Shown: positions 14,064 to 22,822 of the stretch, piece by piece
How positions within the stretch are numbered: the first letter of the stretch is position 1
Layout of the letters: every line of letters starts with the position of its first letter
The notes under the pieces: generated by a model
Told to the model about the DNA's origin: nothing
What the model saw: the letters and a program-made list of their open reading frames with translations, nothing else
The model's database searches: none
From: Aphodoplasma sp045592745
Lineage (GTDB): Bacteria; Bacillota; Clostridia; UBA1381; UMGS1253
Assembly (NCBI GenBank): GCA_045592745.1
Contig: JAZNVH010000018.1
Location: 1-30,749, forward strand
Length of the DNA stretch: 30,749 nucleotides
Direction: 5' to 3'
Made by a program: the position numbers and the translations under genes

Positions 14064-15905
14064 TTATAATGCCGAACCCTCATCAACTGTGTACGTCGGC
14101 ACAACTTCTGCTACGGCAGCCTTTATAGCTGCATCATCATCTTTTTCAAGCGCCGCTTTTAACACCTCAAGTTTTTGATTTAATAAGTCAAAATCTATGT
14201 CAATCGGCTGACCTACAAATATTTTGCTGTGGGCGGTTTTGTTAAGTCCTTCCTCGTCCATCAATAGCTCTTCATACAGCTTCTCACCCGGACGAAGACC
14301 CGTAAACTCTATCTTGATATCCGTATCAGGCTTGTATCCCGAAAGCGATATAAGCTTTCTTGCCAAATCGTAAATTTTTACAGGCTCACCCATATCAAGC
14401 ACAAATATCTCTCCGCCTTGCGCATACGCCGCTGCCTGAAGCACAAGCTGCGCGGCCTCGGGTATAGTCATAAAAAACCTTGTTATTTCAGGATGAGTTA
14501 CTGTTACGGGACCGCCGTCTTTAATCTGTCGTTTAAACAAAGGAATAACAGAACCATTTGAACCAAGAACATTACCAAAACGTACAGCAACAAATTTTGT
14601 GTCGCCTGTTTTTGCAAAGGTTTGTATAATCATTTCGCACATGCGCTTGCTTGCACCCATAATATTTGTAGGGTTAACTGCCTTATCAGTGGAAATCATT
14701 ATAAAACGCTCTGCGCCATATTTTTGCGCACACAATGCAACATTATATGTACCAAAAACATTATTCTTTATCGCCTCTGACGGGCTTGATTCCATAAGAG
14801 GAACATGCTTGTGAGCTGCAGCGTGAAAAACCATATCCGGTTTATAGGTGCTAAAAATCTTTTCAAGGCGCTCCTCATCTCTTATCGATGCTATTACTGT
14901 ATCAATATCCTGCTTTGGATACTTCTTTTGAAGCTCAAGCGAAAGCTCATACGATGTATTTTCATAAATATCAAGAACAACAAGCTTTGAAGGCTTGTAC
15001 TTTACGATTTGTCTGCAAAGCTCCGAGCCTATTGAACCGCCGCCACCCGTTACAAGAACGGTCTTTCCAACTATATCATTTGCAATCTGCTTATTGTCAA
15101 GCGTTATCGGGTCTCTTTCAAGCAAATCTTCTATTTCAACCTCACGTATGGTATTAGAGTTTATCCGCCCTGATAATGCTATTTCAAATCCAGGCAAAAT
15201 TTTGACTTTGCAATCCGTTTTAGCACATATATCAAGTATTTGCTGTCTTTCTTTATGGGGAAGATTATAAATCGCAAAAATTATTTCCTCAATACCTTTT
15301 TCTTTGCAAATACGGACAATATCATTTCTTGTGCCTAAAACATTTGCACCATAAAATCTATTTTTATATTTGAGCTTCTCATCATCAATCAAACCAACTA
15401 CCTGATAAGACATCTGAGGATTTGTATTAATTTCACGAAGAAGGGTTACCGCAAGGTTTCCCGCTCCAATTATAAGAGCACGCTTGGCGTGATTGTTTTT
15501 TTTGCTGAACATATACTTGTGCAAAAGCCTTATAAAAAACCTTGCTGAGCAAACAAAAACAATAATACAGGCGTTTGCTGTAATATTCAATTTTGGAAAA
15601 ATAAAGGGGTTTTTAAGTAAAAATCCAACAAATACATTTATTATTGCCGACAAAATACATACCGATAACAGCTTTGTATAATCCGAATGAGAGGCATATA
15701 TCCAGTCAATATGGTATACGCCGCACAAAGCAAAAACAATCGGATAAACTGTTGTTATAAGAATTATGGCAAATATGCCACCTTCAAAATAAGTTTTAAG
15801 CGTCGAAAATGGAAAAATAACCGCTATAATCGCTACATACGCCAGCAATCCCATCAAAATATCTATTATAAAAAAATGTCTGTTTCTTACGAAGCGAAAA
15901 TCCAT
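14064..15905 (-). CDS. Membrane-anchored UDP-sugar 4,6-dehydratase / epimerase (CapD-WbpM-PglF type)
   Basis: 613 aa, the size of the large membrane form. Four hydrophobic segments lie in residues about 8-115. A first Rossmann-like domain (ALIIGAGNLAVTLL, about 143-156) is followed by the catalytic short-chain dehydrogenase domain with TGGGGSIGSELCRQI (about 288-302). STDKAVNPTNIMGASKRMCEM (about 410-430) has Met in place of the usual Tyr of YxxxK, as in WbpM and PglF. Members convert UDP-GlcNAc to the 4-keto-6-deoxy sugar for capsule, O-glycan or flagellin glycosylation. No other glycan genes are adjacent. The ATG is preceded by GGGAAGG about 10 nt upstream. The exact sugar product is inferred from family only. 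Confidence 0.9.
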   Translation of the reverse strand: MDFRFVRNRHFFIIDILMGLLAYVAIIAVIFPFSTLKTYFEGGIFAIILITTVYPIVFALCGVYHIDWIYASHSDYTKLLSVCILSAIINVFVGFLLKNPFIFPKLNITANACIIVFVCSARFFIRLLHKYMFSKKNNHAKRALIIGAGNLAVTLLREINTNPQMSYQVVGLIDDEKLKYKNRFYGANVLGTRNDIVRICKEKGIEEIIFAIYNLPHKERQQILDICAKTDCKVKILPGFEIALSGRINSNTIREVEIEDLLERDPITLDNKQIANDIVGKTVLVTGGGGSIGSELCRQIVKYKPSKLVVLDIYENTSYELSLELQKKYPKQDIDTVIASIRDEERLEKIFSTYKPDMVFHAAAHKHVPLMESSPSEAIKNNVFGTYNVALCAQKYGAERFIMISTDKAVNPTNIMGASKRMCEMIIQTFAKTGDTKFVAVRFGNVLGSNGSVIPLFKRQIKDGGPVTVTHPEITRFFMTIPEAAQLVLQAAAYAQGGEIFVLDMGEPVKIYDLARKLISLSGYKPDTDIKIEFTGLRPGEKLYEELLMDEEGLNKTAHSKIFVGQPIDIDFDLLNQKLEVLKAALEKDDDAAIKAAVAEVVPTYTVDEGSAL

Positions 15906-16081
15906 ACTCTATCGCCTTCCCACCACAAAATATAGTTATAATTAAAAATATCCATAATATAAGTTTATCAATAAATCCCCTTCTTGTCAATACATTATAA
16001 GAATTTTAGAAATACGCAAAAATTTTTAGGAAAAATAACAAAAAATTAGGAAAAATAACAAAAAAAGGGAAATTGCAAAAA

Positions 16082-16112
16082 AATGGAGCAAAGCTTAAGC
16101 TTCGCTCCATTT
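16082..16112 (-). terminator. Terminator of tRNA-Leu
   Basis: On the minus strand ATGGAGCGAAGCTT pairs with AAGCTTTGCTCCAT (one mismatch), followed by a T-run, directly behind the tRNA CCA end. Confidence 0.85.
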
Positions 16113-16199
16113 TGGTGCCGGTGGCCGGACTCGAACCGGCACGGTGTCGCCACCGGTGGATTTTGAGTCCACTACGTCTGCCAATTCCATCACACCGGC
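16113..16199 (-). tRNA. tRNA-Leu (anticodon CAA)
   Basis: Minus-strand acceptor GCCGGTG (16199-16193) pairs with CACCGGC, then A and an encoded CCA (16115-16113). The anticodon arm GTGGACTCAAAATCCAC gives CAA, reading UUG. A long class II variable arm is present, as required for tRNA-Leu. 87 nt including CCA. Confidence 0.96.
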
Positions 16200-16255
16200 A
16201 AATCAAATTGCCATCACAAACTAAAATTTAATGATTTAAACCTGACTACCAAAAA

Positions 16256-16285
16256 ATAATACCATATTTTATACATATATGTCAA
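16256..16285 (-). promoter_or_regulatory. Promoter of tRNA-Leu
   Basis: A minus-strand -35 TTGACA (16280-16285) and -10 TATTAT (16256-16261) with an 18-nt spacer. Confidence 0.75.
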
Positions 16286-16423
16286 GTGATTTTAAAAAAA
16301 TAATCAAAAAAATAACCTATAAAGCCTTTTGATTTGTTGACATGATGATGAGCTTGTGATAGTATAATTATGTAAAGATTGTTTTTATGCCGTTTATATA
16401 AATCACGGCGGAAAGGGACAACA

Positions 16424-17080
16424 GTGAGAAAGCTTATTAAACTTACATCTTTAATATTGGTCATATTGATGTGTACTTCTTTTGTGACAGCATATTCGCA
16501 TGACCTCGGAGCTATGAAAGGCATGGGCATCGACTACTCTGTATGGGAAAATGCGGCACCTGTTTCTGCGCCGATTCCTACACCACAGCCACCGATAACA
16601 TCACGCAAGTATCGCGAGGTTGAAATCGCACGCGCAACAACATTGTACGAAACATATGCTTCGCAGGCAAACAGAAACAACAATATGCAACTTGCCGCAA
16701 ATGCGATTGACTATACAATTATAGAAAACAACAATGTTTTCTCTTTTAATAACATAGTTGGGCCGCGCACAGAAGACCGTGGCTATAAGAGCGCAACAAT
16801 TTTTGTGGGCAAGGAAAAAGAACAAGGTCTTGGCGGTGGCATATGCCAGATTTCGTCAACAGTATATATGGCGGCAAAAAAAGCACAGCTTAAAATTTTA
16901 GAAAGATATCCGCATTCCATGCCCGTTACATACTGCTCACGCGATGACGAAGCAACAGTTTCATGGGGCTATCTTGATTTCAGATTCCAGAATAACACGG
17001 GAAACGCAATTCGTATCGAAGCATCATGCACAGGCGGAATTGTAAAAGTTATAATATATCAGATGATACCGCTTGATTAA
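16424..17080 (+). CDS. VanW family protein (secreted or membrane-anchored)
   Basis: 218 aa from the GTG at 16424, with GGAAAGG about 8 nt upstream. The N-terminus KLIKLTSLILVILMCTSFVTA is a signal peptide or anchor. After a Pro-rich linker (about residues 45-57), the VanW domain runs to the end, with NNNVFSFNNIVGPRTEDRGYKSA, GLGGGICQISSTVYMAA and the DFRFQNNT region, all diagnostic. VanW was named from vancomycin-resistance clusters, but most members occur outside them; a cell-wall-related role is assumed and no enzymatic activity is established. No van genes are nearby, so resistance should not be inferred. Single gene with its own terminator. Confidence 0.9.
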   Translation: MRKLIKLTSLILVILMCTSFVTAYSHDLGAMKGMGIDYSVWENAAPVSAPIPTPQPPITSRKYREVEIARATTLYETYASQANRNNNMQLAANAIDYTIIENNNVFSFNNIVGPRTEDRGYKSATIFVGKEKEQGLGGGICQISSTVYMAAKKAQLKILERYPHSMPVTYCSRDDEATVSWGYLDFRFQNNTGNAIRIEASCTGGIVKVIIYQMIPLD

Positions 17081-17102
17081 AACTTTTTATAAAAATATTT
17101 TT

Positions 17103-17131
17103 GCAGTTTGCTTTTTGCAAACTGCTTTTTT
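17103..17131 (+). terminator. Terminator of the VanW gene
   Basis: GCAGTTTGC (17103-17111), loop of five T, GCAAACTGC (17117-17125), then T6. Confidence 0.9.
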
Positions 17132-17220
17132 ATATGTAAGTTGTCATAAAAAATCCTTCCTTTGAATAGACATTAATAAACAAAGAAAAATAATATTAAT
17201 GTATGGAAGGAGAACTTTTA

Positions 17221-17853
17221 ATGACACAATACCAGGATAACAATACAGTAACCATAGCAGGTGTTTTAGAAGATACACCGGTATTTAATCATGAGGTCTA
17301 TAAAGAAAAATTTTACATTTTCACTTTGCGGGTTAAACGCCTCAGCGAAGCATATGATTACATAAAGGTAATTTTATCCGAGCGCCTTTTTGGCAGCGAA
17401 TTTGATGTGCGAAAAGGAGATTTTGTCATTGTAAACGGACAGTTCCGTTCATACAACAATTACAGCGGAAGCGGAAGCCGCCTTGTACTGAGCGTATTTG
17501 CAAAGGATATTCGGCTCGGCAATGAAGAAGAACTTGAAAATCCTAACCAGATATATCTTGACGGCTTTGTATGTAAAGAACCCGTATACCGTGTTACACC
17601 ATTTGGACGCGAGATCGCAGATGTGCTTTTGGCTGTAAACCGCTCCTATAATAAATCCGATTATATTCCCTCAATAGCATGGGGACGAAACGCAAAGTTT
17701 TGCCGTGACATAAGCGTTGGTTCAAGAGTACGAATATGGGGCAGAATTCAATCGCGCGATTATCAAAAAAGACTCGACGATGAAAATGTGATTACAAAAA
17801 CGGCGTATGAAATCTCAATCGGCAAAATGGAGCTTGTTTTGGATGAAGGGTAA
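17221..17853 (+). CDS. Single-stranded DNA-binding protein with two OB folds
   Basis: 210 aa from the ATG at 17221; the earlier ATG at 17203 overlaps the GGAAGGAG ribosome binding site. Two SSB-like OB folds are in tandem. The first (about 8-105) contains TIAGVLEDTPVF, FYIFTLRVKRLS and VRKGDFVIVNGQFRSY. The second (about 113-207) contains IYLDGFVCKEPVYR, ADVLLAVNRSY, PSIAWGRNAKFC and VGSRVRIWGRIQSR. The acidic C-terminal DDDIPF-type tail of replicative SSB is absent, so it is probably not the main replication SSB. Its role may be in repair, competence or sporulation-linked DNA handling, which is inference. Monocistronic. Confidence 0.82.
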   Translation: MTQYQDNNTVTIAGVLEDTPVFNHEVYKEKFYIFTLRVKRLSEAYDYIKVILSERLFGSEFDVRKGDFVIVNGQFRSYNNYSGSGSRLVLSVFAKDIRLGNEEELENPNQIYLDGFVCKEPVYRVTPFGREIADVLLAVNRSYNKSDYIPSIAWGRNAKFCRDISVGSRVRIWGRIQSRDYQKRLDDENVITKTAYEISIGKMELVLDEG

Positions 17854-17876
17854 TAATGAGAGTTGCTGCAAAAACT

Positions 17877-17900
17877 GCGGGGAGTATATCCCCGCTTTTT
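17877..17900 (+). terminator. Terminator of the tandem-OB SSB gene
   Basis: GCGGGG (17877-17882) pairs with CCCCGC (17890-17895), followed by T5. Confidence 0.85.
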
Positions 17901-17923
17901 ATATATAAAATACGCTCCATACA

Positions 17924-17951
17924 TTGACTTTTTTTCTTAATATGCTATAAT
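17924..17951 (+). promoter_or_regulatory. Promoter of fumC
   Basis: A -35 TTGACT (17924-17929) and -10 TATAAT (17946-17951) with a 16-nt spacer, about 40 nt before the start codon. Confidence 0.7.
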
Positions 17952-17989
17952 TTGTGTATTAAACTTTCTTTTAGGAAGGATGTATTTTT

Positions 17990-19366
17990 ATGGATTATCG
18001 CATTGAGCATGACTCTATGGGTGAAATAAAGGTAAGAGCAGACCGCCTGTGGGGTGCCCAGACACAAAGAAGCTGTGAAAATTTTAAAATCGGCGTTGGC
18101 ACAGAAACAATGCCAATCGAAATAATTCACGCATTCGGCATATTAAAAAAAGCTGCGGCAATAACAAACCACGAGCTTTGCAAAGAAAAAATGACAAAGC
18201 AAAAGCTTGATGCAATTTGCACGGCCTGCGATGAAATTATAGCAGGAGAATTAGACGAGCATTTCCCGCTCGTTGTTTGGCAAACCGGCTCGGGCACACA
18301 GTCAAATATGAATTCAAACGAAGTTATCGCCAACAGAGCAAACCAGCTTGCAGGTGATAAACTTCTTCATCCAAACGACGATGTAAATATGAGTCAGTCA
18401 TCAAATGACACTTTCCCTGCTGCAATGCATATAGCTGCAGTTATTATGTTAGAGGACAAGCTCATCCCTGCCACAGAAGAGCTTATTAAAACCTTTAAAA
18501 AACTTGAAGAAGAAAACAAAGACATAGTAAAAAGCGGAAGAACGCATCTTCAGGATGCTACTCCAATAAAATTCAGTCAGCAAATAAGCGGCTGGCGTTC
18601 AAGCCTTGAAAAAGATGTCGAGCTTATATACCGCTCACTAGAGCCTCTTTATGAGCTTGCGCTCGGTGCAACAGCCGTGGGAACAGGTCTTAATGCTCCA
18701 CCACGTTTTGCGCAGACAGTTGCAGAAAAAATCGCTGACATAACAAAAAAGCCTTTTATAACTGCAAAGAATAAATTTCACGCACTCACATCAAAGGATG
18801 AACTTGTATTCGCTCACGGGGCATTAAAGGCTCTTGCCTGCGATATGATGAAAATCGCAAATGATGTTCGCTGGCTTGCATCCGGCCCAAGAGGCGGTCT
18901 TGGAGAAATTTTTATTCCCGAAAACGAACCCGGCTCCTCTATCATGCCGGGAAAGGTTAATCCGACGCAGTGCGAGGCAGTAACCATGGTAGCTGTTCAG
19001 GTAATGGGAAATGACGTAAGCGTTTCTATGGCAGCATCGCAGGGAAACTTTGAGCTTAATGTATTTATGCCCGTGTGCATTTATAACTTTTTACAGTCGG
19101 CTCGTCTTTTGTCGGATGCAATTTGCTCTTTTAACAATAATTGTGCCATCGGCATAAAGGCAAACAAAGAAAAAATGCATCATAATCTGCACAACTCTTT
19201 AATGCTTGTCACAGCACTCAATCCATATATCGGATACGAAAACGCTGCAAAAACTGCAAAAAAAGCGTATAAGGAGAACATATCATTAAAGCAGGCGTGT
19301 GTAGAACTCGGCTTTCTTAGTGAAGAAAAATTTGACGAGGTATTTCATCCCGAAGAAATGGTATAA
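17990..19366 (+). CDS. fumC: Fumarate hydratase, class II
   Basis: 458 aa, the usual length of the iron-independent class II enzyme. It interconverts fumarate and malate as a cytosolic homotetramer. The family signature GSSIMPGKVNPTQCE (about 320-334) is intact. The substrate-site motifs TGSGTQSNMNSNEV (about 96-109), SQSSNDTFPAAMH (about 137-149) and GRTHLQDATP (about 184-193) are all present. The ATG is preceded by AGGAAGGA. It has its own promoter and terminator. The motif set fits fumarase better than aspartase, although the two are close relatives. Confidence 0.95.
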   Translation: MDYRIEHDSMGEIKVRADRLWGAQTQRSCENFKIGVGTETMPIEIIHAFGILKKAAAITNHELCKEKMTKQKLDAICTACDEIIAGELDEHFPLVVWQTGSGTQSNMNSNEVIANRANQLAGDKLLHPNDDVNMSQSSNDTFPAAMHIAAVIMLEDKLIPATEELIKTFKKLEEENKDIVKSGRTHLQDATPIKFSQQISGWRSSLEKDVELIYRSLEPLYELALGATAVGTGLNAPPRFAQTVAEKIADITKKPFITAKNKFHALTSKDELVFAHGALKALACDMMKIANDVRWLASGPRGGLGEIFIPENEPGSSIMPGKVNPTQCEAVTMVAVQVMGNDVSVSMAASQGNFELNVFMPVCIYNFLQSARLLSDAICSFNNNCAIGIKANKEKMHHNLHNSLMLVTALNPYIGYENAAKTAKKAYKENISLKQACVELGFLSEEKFDEVFHPEEMV

Positions 19367-19377
19367 AAATTAATTTA

Positions 19378-19405
19378 GCGGTGGAATAAATCCACCGCTT
19401 TTTTT
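19378..19405. terminator. Terminator between fumC and the convergent glycan gene
   Basis: GCGGTGGA (19378-19385), loop ATAAA, TCCACCGC (19391-19398), then T7. It is mainly directed to fumC. Confidence 0.88.
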
Positions 19406-19410
19406 ATTTA

Positions 19411-21615
19411 TTATAAATACTTATTGTCAACAAGTGCTTTCATTATACGCTCCGCAATAGCTTTCATACCCTTATCACCCGGATGATGGGCAACGCCTTT
19501 GTGCTCAAAAAGGCCCGTTGCCTTCATACTGTCATCATCACCCAAATCACCAAGCTCGACACACGGGATGCCATGCTGTTTTGCATAAGCACGAAGGTCA
19601 TCATCACCCGGATGATGCCAAAACGCCGTTGTGATAATAAACTTCGCTTTTTTCTCTTTGTCAAGGAATTTTACAAGTGCATCAAGACCTTTTAAGAAAA
19701 GCTCAGAGTCATAGCTGTCTTTTTTCACATTCTCAATGAAGCGCAGGATGATAATGTCTGCGCCAAATTCAGCTGCATTTTCATAAAGGCTGAAATCATC
19801 ATTTTTCTCTTTATACTCCATTTCCCATCCCGACACCTGACAGGTGCAAAATGCGGCCTCAGAATCAATTTTTCGAATATCTGACATAAGCAGATGCACA
19901 TAGTCTTTATCCTGCGCTGATGCAGCCATGCCCCACTCGCCGTACCAGCCAAGCTGAGGGCGGATTCCGTGAAGTGTAATCGAGTTACCCACAAACATAA
20001 CACGTTTTCCGTTAAAATTAGGATTTTCAAAACGAACCACAGATGATTCTTTAAGCTGATTCTTTGCATCGACATCATTTTTCTCCATCTGCGCATACGG
20101 GTCATATTCAAGGCGGATGTTTTCAGTAAAATCACCAATATCCCAGTTTTCACCCTCAAGCTTTGTAATCGGCTTTCCATTAAGATAAAGGTTTGAAATC
20201 AATATATTTTCTGTCTTATGCTCCTCGTCATGACCAAAAAACTGTGCACGAGGCATCTTGTCACTGTATACATGGATATTTTTAAATGTAATATTTCTGT
20301 TTTTGCCGCATCTTGCCATGCCACCCGAATATTCGTAGTGGAAAACCACCTTTGCGCGCACTGTATACGGCATATAATTCGGGTCGGGATTTATGTATAC
20401 TTCACCGTCGCTCTTTTGAATAACAGGCGCAGGTATAACCTCATCAGCCTCAATATTTATATCACGGTATACAATGTCATGAACATCGGCATAGTCTACG
20501 TTAAAGCAATCGCACGCAGCTCCCGTAAGATGAATTATATCGCAGTTTTGAAATGTTACAGTATGTATCTGTTCTGCCTTTGTTTCTGCGCCAATCTCAA
20601 GCGAATTACCCCAGTCATTCCAGATTACGCAATCCTCTATCAAAACGTTTTTGAATACATCGTGAACCTTGCCATTATGGTACGTCGCATTTTTAATTGC
20701 TTCTCCCTGATTCTCCAGATCATAAAAATCAAAGCCTTTTACGCAGATTGAATCGTCAAATGTACGGATAAAGCATTTTGCAATATGCACATTTACACAG
20801 TTGTGCATATCAATACCATCAGAGTTGAATCTCCAGCATCCGATAATTTTTACATGCTTGATACTCAGATTTTCACATCCAATTGGGCGGATATTATAAA
20901 CAAGCGAATCTCTTATTGTTATACCGTCGATAACTACATTATCACAATATTCAATTACAACGGTATGCTCACGTTTTGCATTTAATACCGCGGAGTCATT
21001 GCCCTCGGCATTTACCTCAAAGAGTATCTCTTCCTCGTTTCTGCTGTTGTCAAGAATACCTCTGCCGAGTATCTTTATGTTATCTGCATCAATAGCATGA
21101 ATACGCGCATATACAACCGCGCCCTCGTCTATAAACAACGTCTGGTTGGCTTTAAGTTCGATGAGTCCAACATCGTGTTCGCCCGCTCCGTAATATAAAA
21201 CATCAGGGTCGTTTATATCAACATCATACTCTTGTATCGGGTCTGCAAAAATATGAAGCGCACGATTTCTGCCATATGGCTCAACCGTAAAATACGCAGG
21301 TCTTGGAAGCGTAAAAAGGATTTTACCATCATCTGTAATCTTTGGTGTAATATTAAGAGATTTCGGACGGATTTTCACCTCGTCAAATGGTGTTTTCGGC
21401 GTTATTTCAAAAGAAAGCGGCTCATCTGTTGCGAGCGAAAGAAAATTAATCAGCTCACTTTGCTCAATCTCGCGCTGATGTCCCGGCCAGCGACGATTCA
21501 TCGGCACAGCCGAAACTCTTGCACTGTTAAGGGATGCTTTTACTCCGTTTACTTTTACTTCATAATCTTCACAAACACACTCAGTTTTTTGCACAGGATA
21601 AATATTAACTGCCAT
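19411..21615 (-). CDS. GH28-like beta-helix protein fused to a C-terminal SGNH hydrolase
   Basis: 734 aa from the ATG at 21615, which has AAGGAG 9 nt upstream; the longer ORF start at 21654 lacks such a site. No signal peptide is visible, so it is probably cytoplasmic. The N-terminal ~100 residues form a beta-rich cap. A right-handed beta-helix (about 120-510) shows GH28-type landmarks: NSDGIDMHNC, TFDDSICVKG and GNSLEIGAET. These resemble, but do not exactly match, the polygalacturonase NTDG, GDD and GHG motifs. From about 538 to the end is an SGNH/GDSL-like hydrolase with VGNSIT (Ser near 545) and a C-terminal AHHPGDKGM block with the catalytic-type His. The fusion suggests cleavage plus deacetylation of one glycan, such as an acetylated pectin oligosaccharide. 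Divergent from the PocR-AraC regulator. Confidence 0.8.
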   Translation of the reverse strand: MAVNIYPVQKTECVCEDYEVKVNGVKASLNSARVSAVPMNRRWPGHQREIEQSELINFLSLATDEPLSFEITPKTPFDEVKIRPKSLNITPKITDDGKILFTLPRPAYFTVEPYGRNRALHIFADPIQEYDVDINDPDVLYYGAGEHDVGLIELKANQTLFIDEGAVVYARIHAIDADNIKILGRGILDNSRNEEEILFEVNAEGNDSAVLNAKREHTVVIEYCDNVVIDGITIRDSLVYNIRPIGCENLSIKHVKIIGCWRFNSDGIDMHNCVNVHIAKCFIRTFDDSICVKGFDFYDLENQGEAIKNATYHNGKVHDVFKNVLIEDCVIWNDWGNSLEIGAETKAEQIHTVTFQNCDIIHLTGAACDCFNVDYADVHDIVYRDINIEADEVIPAPVIQKSDGEVYINPDPNYMPYTVRAKVVFHYEYSGGMARCGKNRNITFKNIHVYSDKMPRAQFFGHDEEHKTENILISNLYLNGKPITKLEGENWDIGDFTENIRLEYDPYAQMEKNDVDAKNQLKESSVVRFENPNFNGKRVMFVGNSITLHGIRPQLGWYGEWGMAASAQDKDYVHLLMSDIRKIDSEAAFCTCQVSGWEMEYKEKNDDFSLYENAAEFGADIIILRFIENVKKDSYDSELFLKGLDALVKFLDKEKKAKFIITTAFWHHPGDDDLRAYAKQHGIPCVELGDLGDDDSMKATGLFEHKGVAHHPGDKGMKAIAERIMKALVDNKYL

Positions 21616-21745
21616 ATCTAACATCTCCTTTTTATCTGTTTCGTATCTTCTCATTTACTAGGCATCAAAACAAATATATTTTTCAGTGCTTATCAATTAT
21701 ACCATATCATATATAAAAAACACAATAAAATATTTTCCTTTTATA

Positions 21746-21774
21746 TTGCACTATCTTCCCGAATATTGTATAAT
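21746..21774 (+). promoter_or_regulatory. Promoter of the PocR-AraC regulator
   Basis: A -35 TTGCAC (21746-21751) and -10 TATAAT (21769-21774), 17 nt apart, in the divergent intergenic region shared with the beta-helix gene. Confidence 0.7.
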
Positions 21775-21796
21775 AACTGTTGCGAGGTGGTTTAAA

Positions 21797-22615
21797 ATGG
21801 TTATTGAGTATAACACTGAATATATAAATCGCATAATAGAAGATATTTCTGTTTTAACGGGCATAAGAATTAATTTATTGGACACGGATTATAATATCAT
21901 AACAACCTGCAGCAAAACCCAAAAATACTGCGATACGTTACAAAGTATAGAAAACGGCAAAATGTATTGTGCACAATGTGACAGAAAAATTTTAGACAAA
22001 TGCCGTCAAAGCAAAAAAATGGAATATCACATCTGCAAATCGGGTCTTTATGATTCGGCTATACCACTTATAAAAGACGACGTCATTGCAGGTTTTCTTA
22101 TTATGGGGCAAATCCGTTCCTCCCGTTCTCCATCACTTCCAAAAAAGCTCCCCCACGCGGATGACAACACCTTAGAAAAACTAAGCAGGTTATATAATTC
22201 TATCCCAATCCTCTCAAAAGACAGACTAAACGCACTATACGACCTTCTGCCGCATATATTATTTGATAATGCAATTCAAATCGTGCATGATTCATTTATA
22301 TGTGAGGTGTTGGATTATATAGATAAAAACCTTAAAAATAATCTGAGCATAAATCATCTATGTTCAAAATTCTTTGTTTCAAAAAATCGTCTGTACGAAA
22401 CTTTTCAAACACATTTGAACAGCACAGTAACAGGCTATATAAACGAGCGTCGCATTCGCCGCGCAAAAGTTCTTCTCACCAATACAAATGAACCAATTTT
22501 TAAAATTGCAGAATCAGTCGGAATATATAACTACACATATTTTTGCAAGCTGTTCAAAAAACTTTGTAACATTACTCCAACACAGTACCGAATAATGAAT
22601 CATGACCACCAGTAA
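21797..22615 (+). CDS. AraC family regulator with PocR sensory domain
   Basis: 272 aa from the ATG at 21797, with GAGGTGG upstream. The N-terminal PocR domain (about 1-165) contains the cysteine cluster seen in many PocR proteins (CAQCDRKILDKCRQ, CKSGLYDSAIPL) and a GFLIMGQIRSS core. It is thought to bind hydrocarbon-derived or sugar-like ligands, possibly with a metal. The C-terminal AraC double helix-turn-helix (about 175-268) includes LSINHLCSKFFVSKNRLYETF and the signature FKIAESVGIYNYTYFCKLFKK. The divergent position next to the beta-helix/SGNH gene suggests it controls that gene in response to its substrate. The final codons lie inside the terminator stem. Confidence 0.9.
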   Translation: MVIEYNTEYINRIIEDISVLTGIRINLLDTDYNIITTCSKTQKYCDTLQSIENGKMYCAQCDRKILDKCRQSKKMEYHICKSGLYDSAIPLIKDDVIAGFLIMGQIRSSRSPSLPKKLPHADDNTLEKLSRLYNSIPILSKDRLNALYDLLPHILFDNAIQIVHDSFICEVLDYIDKNLKNNLSINHLCSKFFVSKNRLYETFQTHLNSTVTGYINERRIRRAKVLLTNTNEPIFKIAESVGIYNYTYFCKLFKKLCNITPTQYRIMNHDHQ

Positions 22616-22631
22616 ACTGGTGGTCATGATT
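22598..22631. terminator. Perfect 15-bp terminator spanning the AraC gene's stop codon
   Basis: AATCATGACCACCAG (22598-22612), loop TAAA (the TAA stop is 22613-22615), CTGGTGGTCATGATT (22617-22631), followed by an A/T-rich run. The stem encodes the last residues NHDHQ, so terminator and coding sequence overlap. Confidence 0.8.
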
Positions 22632-22760
22632 ATTTAATTTTTCCTGCCTCATCGAGCATATTTTCTATAAATATGCCGTAGCCACGGGTCGGATCATTGA
22701 CAAAAACGTGTGTCACTGCTCCCACAATTCGGCCATTTTGCAGGATGGGCGAACCCGACA
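22630..22760 (-). pseudogene. Displaced 3' end of spoIVB (direct-repeat copy A)
   Basis: The minus strand encodes SGSPILQNGRIVGAVTHV...GIFIENMLDEAGKIK and a stop, the C-terminus of the SpoIVB peptidase. It is nearly the same as the end of the intact gene at 27023-28294 (which reads MLAEAEKIK). The DNA differs mainly at synonymous positions, with a 32-bp identical core at 22718-22749 (matching 27111-27142). Homology stops abruptly at about 22760; upstream the frame continues into unrelated codons (SNFKEICCPILTSLL) and a stop. It has no start or N-terminal domain. I read it as the original chromosomal 3' end, cut off by the island. Confidence 0.85.
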
Positions 22761-22822
22761 AGAGTGATGTCAATATGGGACAACAAATTTCTTTAAAATT
22801 CGATATTTTAAATCATATATTT

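Noticed and set aside
15796..15990. A frameshifted longer N-terminus of the sugar dehydratase
   Set aside because: The overlapping frame is hydrophobic and begins at a TTG that is part of a TTGACA-like promoter element. The dehydratase has a proper start at 15905 and a complete membrane region, so no frameshift is needed.
16424..17080. Vancomycin-resistance locus (VanW)
   Set aside because: Only the VanW domain is present; there is no vanH, ligase, vanX or two-component system nearby. VanW proteins are common outside resistance clusters.
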